This document shows positions 8,259 to 14,875 of a stretch of DNA of 15,552 nucleotides, piece after piece. The notes under the pieces were generated by a model. The model did not search any database. It saw only the letters and a list, made by a program, of their open reading frames with translations, and was not told the origin of the DNA. The position numbers and the translations under genes were made by a program. Source of the stretch: BOKV01 sp049289295 (GTDB taxonomy: Bacteria; Pseudomonadota; Alphaproteobacteria; Rhizobiales; Rhizobiaceae). The DNA lies in assembly GCA_049289295.1 (NCBI GenBank), contig JBATLL010000017.1, forward strand, positions 1 to 15,552, given 5' to 3'. Positions within the stretch are counted from its first letter, which is position 1. Each line of letters starts with the position of its first letter.

Positions 8259-8730
8259 GCTGCTGGCGTTTGCGGTAGCCAGTGGAAAGCTCGCCTATGT
8301 CTTCCTGATCGGTGACGAGTTGATGGAGTGGCGGGTCTCCGACCTGCCGAAGCGTTCCCCGGCCAAGGCGATTGCCTGGGCCAAGCGCAACATCACGGCA
8401 CTGGTGCCGGACGTGATTGTCACCGAAGACACACGCTATGCCGCGAAAAAGGGAGCGCCCGCCAAGGCGATGATCGAGGCCATTGCAGCACTGGCCGAGG
8501 CGGGCGAACGCCTCAATCCGCGCATTCGTCGCCAGCATCGCTACGCCAACAAGTATGAAGAGGCAGAAGCGATTGCGGAACGCTATCCTGAGTTGCGTCC
8601 CTGGCTTCCTGGGCGCTGGCGTCGGTTCTTCGACAATGAACCGCGCAACACGGTCCTGTTCGAGGCGATGGCGAACGCCTTGTGCATCCTGGCTGATCCC
8701 GCGCCGAGCCTGGCACGGGCCCTGGGCTGA
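8233..8730 (+). CDS. Possible RNase H-fold (RuvC-like) protein
   Basis: A 165-aa frame starting MNAMAMKLRLLAFAVASGKL overlaps the XRE gene by 26 nt, so the two are probably co-translated. The layout resembles RuvC/RNase H-fold proteins: a first strand (LAFAVASGKLAYVFLIG), a later strand with an acidic residue (ALVPDVIVTEDTRYAAKKG), and a C-terminal helix with an acidic residue (LFEAMANALCIL). The usual first-strand Asp is not evident, because Ala and Ser occupy that place, so activity is doubtful. The fold assignment is inference from pattern only. Other ATG starts at 8242 and 8248 are possible. A terminator follows at 8901. Confidence 0.65.
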   Translation: MNAMAMKLRLLAFAVASGKLAYVFLIGDELMEWRVSDLPKRSPAKAIAWAKRNITALVPDVIVTEDTRYAAKKGAPAKAMIEAIAALAEAGERLNPRIRRQHRYANKYEEAEAIAERYPELRPWLPGRWRRFFDNEPRNTVLFEAMANALCILADPAPSLARALG

Positions 8731-8868
8731 CGCGAACCGCCTTGTTTCTCGAAGCCGCGCTGACCAGTCCGGTACGGGCGGTGTGCTCAGGCCCTGGCAC
8801 CGGCATGCCATGAACAAGGAGAGGAGCGGCGGACGGCACAATCGTTGCCACGGGCCGGCTGTGTAGCG

Positions 8869-8886
8869 CGACAATCTGGATTGTCG
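8869..8886. promoter_or_regulatory. 18-bp palindrome in intergenic region
   Basis: CGACAATC and GATTGTCG surround a 2-bp centre TG. The 2-nt spacing is too tight for a good RNA hairpin, so a protein-binding site is the more natural reading. It lies 138 bp after the RuvC-like gene and about 200 bp before the frameshifted gene. The binding protein is unknown. Confidence 0.35.
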
Positions 8887-8900
8887 GTTCATCCGAACCA

Positions 8901-8928
8901 AAGCAAGGCCCTGCCAGCCTTGCTTTTT
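8901..8928 (+). terminator. Rho-independent terminator after XRE/RuvC-like operon
   Basis: A 9-bp stem AAGCAAGGC / GCCTTGCTT with a 7-nt loop (cctgcca) is followed by further T residues, giving five in a row from 8924 to 8928. It closes the plus-strand operon of the regulator and RuvC-like genes. Confidence 0.8.
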
Positions 8929-9085
8929 GGTGGGCATGACCGAATTCGTGGAAGAAATACCAAGAAAAACGAACGGATCATAGCTTCAAGCCGCTGAAAG
9001 AGGCGGAACAGGCCGGACCATAGCGAACGGTGACAGGCAGGAAAATCAGTGAACATTGAAGAGCTCTCAACCACAGGAGGGCTCC

Positions 9086-9579
9086 ATGTACGCAATCCGC
9101 AGCCAAGACTGGAACCGGTACCGGACCAGCATTCTCGACCATCATCTCAATGTCGCCATACTGGACATCACCAACCGGTTGTTTCCCGGTGGCTTCGATG
9201 TCAGCAATGACGCTCCAGACACGTATGAGAAGCTGGTGCACCAGTTCGAATCCGGCCACCGTATGTCGTTCATGGCGGCGGCGCGGAACACACCATCTTC
9301 GGCGGTGCGGAAGTCAATTATCATTTTCGCGCCTGGCATGACTGGTGCCATTGGCAAGGTGGTTTCGACTTTTCGCTGTCTGGAGAATTCGGCGCATACA
9401 AGATGCAATGCCGCCATCTGGTCGCGATCCATGGCGATCATGCGAATACCGTGCGCTGGCGAAAAATCCTGCTTGCCGACGTGATCGGCCAGAAACTGTA
9501 TCACCAGCGCACCGGAACGTTTCCGGATGATCAAATGAGCTTCGTATTGGCGTTCCTATCGCGGTACTCAGGCGATTGA
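9086..9579 (+). pseudogene. Conserved hypothetical gene with a frameshift
   Basis: The gene starts at ATG 9086 with a strong ribosome binding site AGGAGG 5 nt upstream. The first frame reads MYAIRSQDWNRYRTSILDHH … FPGGFDV … YEKLVHQFESGHRM. From about 9262-9280 the coherent protein continues in the next frame: GGAEHTIFGGAEVNYHFRAW, HDWCHWQGGFDFSLSGEFGA, CRHLVAIHGDHANTVRWRKI and LADVIGQKLYHQRTGTFPDD, stopping at TGA 9577-9579. The second half is rich in Trp and His and looks strongly protein-like, while the first frame becomes meaningless there. A 1-nt loss (or 2-nt gain) would explain the change. Product about 164 aa, function unknown. It could be a true mutation, a sequencing error, or recoding. 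Confidence 0.7.
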
Positions 9580-9657
9580 AGCTGATGCGAGGCCGACCCG
9601 ACGAATACATGCAATGCGTTTTTCCTGCGGCTCGATGTTGACGGCCTGGAAGGTCAT
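9568..9657 (-). CDS. 29-aa ORF coupled to ardC, possibly truncated
   Basis: ATG at 9655-9657 overlaps the ardC stop (ATGA). The product begins MTFQAVNIEPQEKRIACIRR and ends VGLASASIA. The tight overlap suggests a real small gene, but the sequence looks like the N-terminus of a longer protein cut short. It overlaps the 3' end of the convergent frameshifted gene by 12 nt. I do not recognise a family. Low to moderate confidence. Confidence 0.35.
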   Translation of the reverse strand: MTFQAVNIEPQEKRIACIRRVGLASASIA

Positions 9658-10547
9658 GCTGCCGCCGTTTCCTCGCCTGCTTGCAGGCCATTGAGGAAAT
9701 CGGCGGCGCGCTGCGCATGGGCGGCGGCCTGAAAGATCGCGCGCCTGTCGTTCTTCAGGACTTCCAGCCATGGCGCGATGTATCCGGCATGCTCGGCGCG
9801 CGGTTCGGGAACAAGATCGAGATCAGCACAAAGGAAGGCGGCGCCAAGCTCGGCGACAAGTTCCTCGCGCGCATAGCCTTCATCGCCCCATTGCTTGCGC
9901 CCAAAATCGCGGTCGAGCCGCGACGGGTGGCGCGTCCAGTGGGTCATCTCATGGGCAAGGGTGGCGTAATAGCTTTCGGTATCCCTGAAGGTTTCGAATG
10001 GCGGCATGCGCACTTGATCGGTCGCCACGCTGTAGCATGCCATGTTTCCGCCATGCCGGATTTCGGCGTGGGTCGCTCGAAAAAACCGGTCGGCATGCTC
10101 GATGCGCTCGACCGGATCCATGCGGGGTTCGGCTGGCGCGTGGAAATGATCCGGCAACCCGTCGATCTGTTCGACGTTGAAAACGGTGTAGCCCTTCATG
10201 AACGGGATATCGCGATTGACTTCCTCGCCGGTGTCGTTTTCCTCGGTGCGGCTGATGGTGCTGGCATAGACGACAAGGCTGCCGCGCTCGCCCTTTCGGA
10301 CATGCGCGCCAAGTTCCCTTGCCTGTTTGAAGGTCATCCAGATCGGCGCGGCGAAGCCCTGCGCCACTGCCTCTGACCACAGCATGATGACGTTGATGCC
10401 CTGATAGGCGATGCCGTTCGCCCTGAGCGGGCGGCTGATCCGGCCTGCCGCGTGCTCGGCATTCCAAGGCTTGAGCCACGGCCTGACGCCCTGCTCCAAG
10501 TCCTCAACGATTTTGTCGGTAACGCGCTGATAGATATCCGATTTCAT
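9654..10547 (-). CDS. ardC: ArdC-like antirestriction protein
   Basis: This 297-aa protein has the two parts typical of ArdC/DUF1738 proteins. The N-terminal ssDNA-binding domain covers about 1-130 (MKSDIYQRVTDKIVEDLEQG, then PLRANGIAYQGINVIMLWSE). The C-terminal zincin-like metallopeptidase has HEMTH at 199-203 and a downstream EELVAELGAAFLC with the likely third zinc ligand. ArdC of plasmid pSa protects incoming single-stranded DNA from restriction. A longer open frame reaches 10787, but ATG 10547 is right: it follows a purine-rich AGGAAAGGAAAG and matches the family N-terminus. The upstream leader is unusually structured (see 10561-10744). The gene likely acts early after DNA entry into a recipient. 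Confidence 0.93.
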   Translation of the reverse strand: MKSDIYQRVTDKIVEDLEQGVRPWLKPWNAEHAAGRISRPLRANGIAYQGINVIMLWSEAVAQGFAAPIWMTFKQARELGAHVRKGERGSLVVYASTISRTEENDTGEEVNRDIPFMKGYTVFNVEQIDGLPDHFHAPAEPRMDPVERIEHADRFFRATHAEIRHGGNMACYSVATDQVRMPPFETFRDTESYYATLAHEMTHWTRHPSRLDRDFGRKQWGDEGYAREELVAELGAAFLCADLDLVPEPRAEHAGYIAPWLEVLKNDRRAIFQAAAHAQRAADFLNGLQAGEETAAA

Positions 10548-10560
10548 TGGTCTTTCCTTT

Positions 10561-10599
10561 CCTAGTCCAAAAAGCGGTTGCGCATGCAACCGGACTAGG
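10561..10599 (-). promoter_or_regulatory. Nested hairpin just upstream of the ardC ribosome binding site
   Basis: Outer arms CCTAGTCC (10561-10568) and GGACTAGG (10592-10599) enclose inner arms CGGTTGC (10575-10581) and GCAACCG (10586-10592), which share one base with the outer arm. The element ends about 14 nt before the ardC ATG and directly abuts its Shine-Dalgarno region, so it could control translation, or act as a protein- or ssDNA-folded site. Confidence 0.5.
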
Positions 10600-10620
10600 C
10601 CCGCGCCAATGAGCGGGGGG

Positions 10621-10720
10621 ATTCCGTCCAGGACCGGCACGGCGGGAGGGGGATCACCCGGCCTGCACAAAGCCGACCGTAAGGAAGGCTGCGGAAGGCC
10701 GGGGAAACCCGCCGTGGCGC
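10621..10720 (-). promoter_or_regulatory. Long nested stem in the ardC leader
   Basis: On the minus strand, CACGGCGGG pairs with a downstream CCCGCCGTG (9 bp), and inside it CCCGGCC pairs with GGCCGGG (7 bp), enclosing about 33 nt that can form a further short AGCC/GGCT pairing. No T-run follows. It lies between the terminator at 10744 and the ardC start. It may be a structured 5' leader RNA or a ssDNA hairpin of the kind that drives leading-region genes; this is inference. Confidence 0.4.
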
Positions 10721-10743
10721 GCTTTGCGTCCAGTCCTTGACCG

Positions 10744-10762
10744 AAAAGGGGGCGCAGCCCCC
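10744..10762 (-). terminator. Terminator between Replic_Relax-like gene and ardC
   Basis: On the minus strand GGGGGC-tgc-GCCCCC is followed by four T residues. It would stop leftward transcription from the Replic_Relax-like gene before ardC, implying that ardC has its own promoter in the 200-nt leader. The T-run is short. Confidence 0.55.
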
Positions 10763-10953
10763 AAAAACAAAACAGATAAGGTTGCACGGGCTCAAAGCCC
10801 GTTCGATGGCGGCTTCAGCCGTAAGATGCGCGATGGACGTTACCGGATGGCCGAAACCCGCAAGGGGTTCGGGGCCTTTCGAAGTCCGTACCCGAAACAG
10901 ACTGCGCTCGAATACGGTCAGTCCGCCAAGAACCGCCAGAACCAAAGAGCGGT

Positions 10954-11829
10954 TCAAATGGAAGGTCGCGCGACAACCAGGTCGAGTTTGAGGTTCGGAA
11001 TCCCCCAATGCTGCTTGTATCGCTTGGTTTCAAGGAGCGTGTCATAGGCGGCTCGTTTCAAGGCGAGGCTGGAGGCATTGGCGGCAGACCGGCTGGCCGG
11101 GCTCGTGCGTTCGCACTCGAGTGCGAAGAAGCGATACTTCTTCTCGCCATCGACCAGATATTCAATTCCGTACAACGCGTCTGGAATGAGGTGGGTATCC
11201 ATCCTGCCCCGGATTTGCGGGCAACCCTTGCGTGGCAATAGCGTCAGCGAAACCGACAGAGGGTTCGCGGCATTGCGCGTTTCCGCCGGTGCTTTGGTGA
11301 GGATTTCCTCGAACGGTACAAAGCGCTGACCGGTCTCCATCCGCGTTGCCACGTCTACGGAAACCAGCGTGTCAATGATCATCATGGTATGGAGAAATTG
11401 CGGATTGTATACACCGCGCACCCGGCGCGAAAAGTTCACGGCGCGGTGCGGAACGGCGTCCATCATTTGCAGATAGCCAAGACCGGCTTGGCTAAGTTCA
11501 TAGAGTATCGGGCTTGAGTGGGCGTCAAAATGGCGATGCTGGATGCCGGGCCGGTTGATATAGCCGGTCTCGTGAAAGAGATCGCCCAGCCGTTCGACAA
11601 AACGCTTTTTCGACTTCGGCGGCAGCAACGCCAACAAATGATCCTGCCGAAGATAGCGGTAGCTGTGAAGGCAGCGCAGGATTTCCAGATCGCGCCTGCC
11701 AAAGAAAATGTGCTTGCCGACAGGGCTGCGCCGGAAACGGGATCGACGCCCAATGCTGTCATCGGAAGTATTGCATGATTCCATGACGGAACCATTGCCG
11801 CAAAGCGGAACCCTGTCACCGTTCGCCAT
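10954..11829 (-). CDS. Replic_Relax-like protein (candidate DNA-processing protein)
   Basis: A protein of about 291 aa resembling the Replic_Relax (PF13814) family, found on conjugative plasmids and elements and proposed to act in replication/relaxation. The N-terminal part looks like a winged helix: FFGRRDLEILRCLHSYRYLR, then KRFVERLGDLFHETGYINRP and PILYELSQAGLGYL. The C-terminal part has a strand-acidic pattern LIPDALYGIEYLVDGEKKYR then FFALECERTS, reminiscent of PD-(D/E)XK-type nuclease cores; that is inference. ATG 11829 is used; a GTG at 11859 would add ten residues. No clear Shine-Dalgarno precedes either. A terminator at 11887 separates it from the gene upstream. It is the best candidate here for a nickase or initiator, since no standard relaxase is visible. 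Confidence 0.75.
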   Translation of the reverse strand: MANGDRVPLCGNGSVMESCNTSDDSIGRRSRFRRSPVGKHIFFGRRDLEILRCLHSYRYLRQDHLLALLPPKSKKRFVERLGDLFHETGYINRPGIQHRHFDAHSSPILYELSQAGLGYLQMMDAVPHRAVNFSRRVRGVYNPQFLHTMMIIDTLVSVDVATRMETGQRFVPFEEILTKAPAETRNAANPLSVSLTLLPRKGCPQIRGRMDTHLIPDALYGIEYLVDGEKKYRFFALECERTSPASRSAANASSLALKRAAYDTLLETKRYKQHWGIPNLKLDLVVARPSI

Positions 11830-11886
11830 GATGCGGCATGCATCGAAAAAAGCTGCCACGTTGCGGCATGAGCGGTGTCAAAAATT

Positions 11887-11916
11887 CCAAAAAAACACCG
11901 CCCCGTGAGGCGGTGT
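11887..11916 (-). terminator. Rho-independent terminator
   Basis: On the minus strand ACACCGCC-tcacgg-GGCGGTGT (8-bp stem) is followed by a run of seven T residues. It begins within the stop codon of the gene upstream and ends the operon of the membrane protein, large ATPase, DUF3768 and amber-split genes. Its T-run side is only about 60 bp from the Replic_Relax-like start. Confidence 0.85.
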
Positions 11917-12263
11917 CAAAAGAGCGGCAATTGCAGATCGGAGGGATCGGCAATGCCATAGAGTTCGCGGGCCTTGGCAATGGTCACCTTGCCCGCAATG
12001 AGCGGCTTCTCGGTGACGTGGTTGACGACGTGCAAATCGCCCCAGATGCGCAGTCCGGAATCGGCAACGGCGACAAAGACCTAACCCGGTATGGAGCTGC
12101 CCCCAAAGCTGCCGAGTGTCTATTGAAGCGCACTTGCCAGCTCAACATCGCTCATGCCGGCCTGTATTTCTTTCGCGAACCGGACCAGCAATGCAGATGT
12201 CGCTTGCCGAAAGACCCGATCCCGATCTGCCTGGGTCAGGAACGGCCGCGTGCGCGCGGCCAT
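11916..12263 (-). pseudogene. Small conserved gene with two in-frame TAG codons
   Basis: The ATG at 12261-12263 overlaps the DUF3768 stop (TGATG), which supports the start. The frame reads MAARTRPFLTQADRDRVFRQ … KEIQAGMSDVELASALQ, then TAG at 12120-12122, twelve codons (TLGSFGGSSIPG), TAG at 12081-12083, then VFVAVADSGLRIWGDLHVVN … GKVTIAKARELYGIADPSDL QLPLF and TGA at 11916-11918. All three segments are in the same frame and look protein-like, totalling about 115 codons. Each TAG is one C-to-T step from CAG (Gln). Either a decayed gene, or two short proteins, or amber readthrough. Function unknown; the last part has a strand-rich, WxDLHxxN pattern. Confidence 0.6.
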
Positions 12264-12610
12264 CAATACTCGCTCGCCAACATGATGGTGAGGACGCGGA
12301 CAGTGCTTTCAGGATCGGCAGGGTCTTCCGATCCGCTTTGCAGATCCTTGGCATAGTAGTCGATTTTCCAGAACAGGCGCTCGCCCAGAAAATCGAAGGC
12401 AGCAAAATCATGCTCGCCATGCGGATCATTTTTGGCGTTGAACGCAGCAAATGATCGCACTACCTGTATGAGGCTGGCAGGCCCGGGATCGCCCTGCTCG
12501 GCAATCAGTGCCGCGACACCAGAGGTCATCATCACGCGCCCAGGGACGCTGGCATCACCTTGGCGAAAGCGGTCGTTCAGATCGCGAATGATATTGGAAG
12601 GACTGGCCAT
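12263..12610 (-). CDS. DUF3768 family protein
   Basis: A 115-aa protein with the DUF3768 signature: IIRDLNDRFRQ near the start, GRVMMTSGVAALI, then NDPHGEHDFAAFDFLGERLF and WKIDYYAKDLQSGSEDPADP, and VRVLTIMLASEY at the end. The family is common on alphaproteobacterial plasmids and accessory islands, and its function is unknown. ATG 12610 is chosen over an upstream in-frame start at 12643 because AAAGGAG lies 6 nt before it. The stop overlaps the start of the next gene (TGATG), so the two are translationally coupled. A structured leader lies upstream (12633-12708). Confidence 0.9.
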   Translation of the reverse strand: MASPSNIIRDLNDRFRQGDASVPGRVMMTSGVAALIAEQGDPGPASLIQVVRSFAAFNAKNDPHGEHDFAAFDFLGERLFWKIDYYAKDLQSGSEDPADPESTVRVLTIMLASEY

Positions 12611-12632
12611 CGGTTTCTCCTTTGCCGTTGGC

Positions 12633-12708
12633 GCATCCGACAATTCGGCTGCGCGGTTCGGGAAAGGAGGGCTGGCTCTACCTGAATTGTATCACGAGAA
12701 CCGGATGC
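12633..12708 (-). promoter_or_regulatory. Possible pseudoknotted leader of the DUF3768 gene
   Basis: Outer arms GCATCCG (12633-12639) and CGGATGC (12702-12708) and inner arms ACAATTC (12640-12646) and GAATTGT (12684-12690) stack with an 11-nt bulge on one side. On the minus strand the bulge contains GGTTC and the apical loop contains GAACC, which could pair as a pseudoknot. No T-run follows, and the structure ends about 23 nt before the DUF3768 ATG. It could be a regulatory RNA or a ssDNA structure. Confidence 0.45.
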
Positions 12709-12729
12709 TGGGCCTTGTCGTCCGGCAGA

Positions 12730-14874
12730 TCACCACTTCATCGGCTGATCCGAATCCGGTTCGTCGGGCTCGGTTGAGCCCTCTGGTGTCCGAGAGCCGT
12801 CCTCGTCTGGTTCATCATCGGCGGCGTCACCGCCAGACGGATCAAGCAGATCAGTATAGTGGACGGCGTAGCGGTTTCGCATTTCATCCAGCACTGTCTG
12901 TTTATCGCCGCTGTCCATGCGCGGTAGCGTTTCCATCTGGCCTGGCTCAATCGTCAAGGAAACGGCACGTTCCGTCTGGTCCTTGATGAAAGCGGCAAAG
13001 GCAAGCTTGCGCTGGCTTTCGATGAAGGACGCCTCGGTGCGCAAATCATTTGCCAATGCGCGGGCATCCTTGGCCGATACGCCCCCGGCAAACTTGATGG
13101 CGGTATTGGCGGCAATGGCTTCCTGCAGCTTGGGTTCGAGCTGGCCCAGGAACTGGTGTGCCAGCACCATGCCGATATTGTATTTGCGGGCCTGGCTGAG
13201 GATGATGCCAATGTTGCGGTCGAAATAGTCGTTGGCTTCGTCAATATACACATAGGTTGGCAGACGCGAGGCCGGGGGCAGGGTGGCCCGTTCCTGCGCT
13301 GCCTGTGTGATCATCGCGATAAAGAAGCGGCCAAATATCTCTGTGCCGGTTTCCTTCAGCAAATCCTTGGCGGTGTTGATCAGGATGACCTTGCCGGCAT
13401 TCATTTCCGAAAATAGGTCGAGCTTGCTCTTGGGATGGCTGAACATTCGCTCGAAGGTCTGGTTTTCGAGAATGCCATAAAGGCGGCGCAGTACTTGGCG
13501 CTTGGTGGCGACAAATTCCTTGCCGTTAAATTCCTGTTCGAAGAAAGCCTTGGCTGAGCCCTGCAGCTTGGCGATGTATTTTCGGTATTTGTCATAGCCG
13601 CCATCTTCCAAGAGTTCCCGGAGTGTATGGATGGTGGCGTTCGGGATGTGGAGGAGGAGCCTTGTGATGTACCGGAAGATGACATTCTGTTTCTGTGTCA
13701 TCCCGGCATCAAGCAGTGAACCGAGCACGAAGTCGTAGAGCTCCAGAATGGAATTGGTCAGCCGCTCGCGATCCAGCGGTGAATAATCGCCGAGTCGGTC
13801 CTGGCCGACATCGAAGAGGTTCAGTGCTACGGGGTATTCGATATCGGTCGGATCGATCAACACGAGCCGATCCGCCAAGATTCCGCCGGGCGCAAACAGG
13901 TCCAGTCCGGCGATGTTGTTGATCAGGTCGCTCTGGCTGTCGATGACGATGATCGATGCATTTCCGGCGGCAACGGCTTCAAGATCATGCAGGATCAAAT
14001 GCTGCAAGGTCTGGGTCTTGCCATGACCCGAGCCGGCGACGATATGCATGTGTTCGAAGCGTGTCACAGCGGGCAGGGTGATTGCGAGCGGGTGGTTATA
14101 CAGGCCGACAAGCGGTGTTCCTGCCAGATAGGTTTCCGGCAGTTTCGCCATTGGCTGGCCGGTCTGTTTGGTTGGCAGTTTGAGATTGCGTGTGCCGTTG
14201 TCGCTGCCGGGTGCAGAACCGGAAGCAATCTGGAGATTGTATTCCAGTCGGTCGCGCAGGCGTGGCAGCAATATGAGTGGTTCGAATTCTGGCGCAAACG
14301 GCAAATGGATGAGGTCTTCCAGGAGCTCGGGCAGGGTGGTCAGGACATCGGTCAGATTTGCCGTGAAGGCGATGCTGTCACTGCCGTCCGGCTCCACTGC
14401 GAGCAATTGCGGATGAGCTTCCACCATCGGCTCGATCATGGCGATGGTAAGTTCAGTGGCCAGGCGGGCAACTTCGCCCAACTGGTCGAGGATGGCTGCG
14501 ACCCGTTTCAACTGGTCTTCGATCTGCCACAGCTCGGAACGCGCCAGCTTGGGCAGTGATGCAAAGTCCGGCACGGCAAACCAGCCTTCATAGGCAATGA
14601 GGCTTGCCAGTATGGTGCGCAAGTGAACGCCAAAGGCGCAGTCCTCATCGGCGTCAAAATGCGACAATGTCGAGGCGACGATGTGTTCGGCAAAACGCGC
14701 CTGGCCGTCTGGGCCAGCCAGTTCCAAGTCCACCAGTCTTTGCCAAAGCGTTTCGGCCTGTTGTTCGGCACCACGCTGGTCGCGGTTCAGCCCCCAACCG
14801 GCGAAGGTACCGCGCACTTGCCGCGACAACCGGCCAGGAACGTCCCAACCTTCATAGATGGGACGGAAGCTCAT
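12730..14874 (-). CDS. TraG/VirD4-like ATPase, long form
   Basis: A 714-aa protein in the TraG/TraD/DUF87 group. A helical N-terminal region of about 270 residues has no obvious transmembrane segment. The motor domain has Walker A AGSGHGKTQ at about 280-288, VIDSQSD at 310-316 in place of the usual IDPHGD, Walker B YVYIDEANDYF at about 541-551 and the motif MVLAHQ at 569-574. The tail (about 685-714) is very acidic and could bind a partner. It starts 1 nt after the stop of the two-TM membrane protein, which may supply its membrane anchor. Expected role is pumping or recruiting DNA at the membrane for transfer. The P-loop has His where many relatives have Ser/Thr-Gly, but Gly-Lys-Thr is kept. 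Confidence 0.9.
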   Translation of the reverse strand: MSFRPIYEGWDVPGRLSRQVRGTFAGWGLNRDQRGAEQQAETLWQRLVDLELAGPDGQARFAEHIVASTLSHFDADEDCAFGVHLRTILASLIAYEGWFAVPDFASLPKLARSELWQIEDQLKRVAAILDQLGEVARLATELTIAMIEPMVEAHPQLLAVEPDGSDSIAFTANLTDVLTTLPELLEDLIHLPFAPEFEPLILLPRLRDRLEYNLQIASGSAPGSDNGTRNLKLPTKQTGQPMAKLPETYLAGTPLVGLYNHPLAITLPAVTRFEHMHIVAGSGHGKTQTLQHLILHDLEAVAAGNASIIVIDSQSDLINNIAGLDLFAPGGILADRLVLIDPTDIEYPVALNLFDVGQDRLGDYSPLDRERLTNSILELYDFVLGSLLDAGMTQKQNVIFRYITRLLLHIPNATIHTLRELLEDGGYDKYRKYIAKLQGSAKAFFEQEFNGKEFVATKRQVLRRLYGILENQTFERMFSHPKSKLDLFSEMNAGKVILINTAKDLLKETGTEIFGRFFIAMITQAAQERATLPPASRLPTYVYIDEANDYFDRNIGIILSQARKYNIGMVLAHQFLGQLEPKLQEAIAANTAIKFAGGVSAKDARALANDLRTEASFIESQRKLAFAAFIKDQTERAVSLTIEPGQMETLPRMDSGDKQTVLDEMRNRYAVHYTDLLDPSGGDAADDEPDEDGSRTPEGSTEPDEPDSDQPMKW

Positions 14875-14875
14875 C

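Larger units (their letters stand above)
8731..9085. other. Intergenic region with tandem dyads and terminator
   Basis: About 355 bases without a convincing gene. In order it holds an 18-bp palindrome (8869-8886), a small hairpin GGTTC-atcc-GAACC (8886-8899), a terminator (8901-8928), and then the leader of the next plus-strand gene with a good ribosome binding site AGGAGG at 9075-9080. Short frames on both strands look like chance. Confidence 0.6.
10548..10953. other. ardC upstream intergenic region
   Basis: About 400 bases with no credible gene: long frames crossing it on both strands are low-complexity. From right to left it holds a hairpin ACGGGCT-caa-AGCCCGT (10786-10802), a GC-rich terminator (10744-10762), and the structured ardC leader. 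The amount of pairing is well above what the intergenic spaces elsewhere in the window show. Confidence 0.55.

Noticed and set aside
7963..8937. 324-aa minus-strand open frame
   Set aside because: Opposite to the XRE and RuvC-like genes; the translation is Arg-rich with no domain pattern and it crosses the terminator at 8901.
9681..10376. 231-aa plus-strand open frame
   Set aside because: Antisense to ardC, which has the HEMTH zinc motif and the known family N-terminus.
10595..11008. 137-aa minus-strand open frame across the ardC upstream region
   Set aside because: It runs through a terminator and long stems, has no ribosome binding site or recognisable domain, and overlaps the Replic_Relax-like 3' end in another frame.
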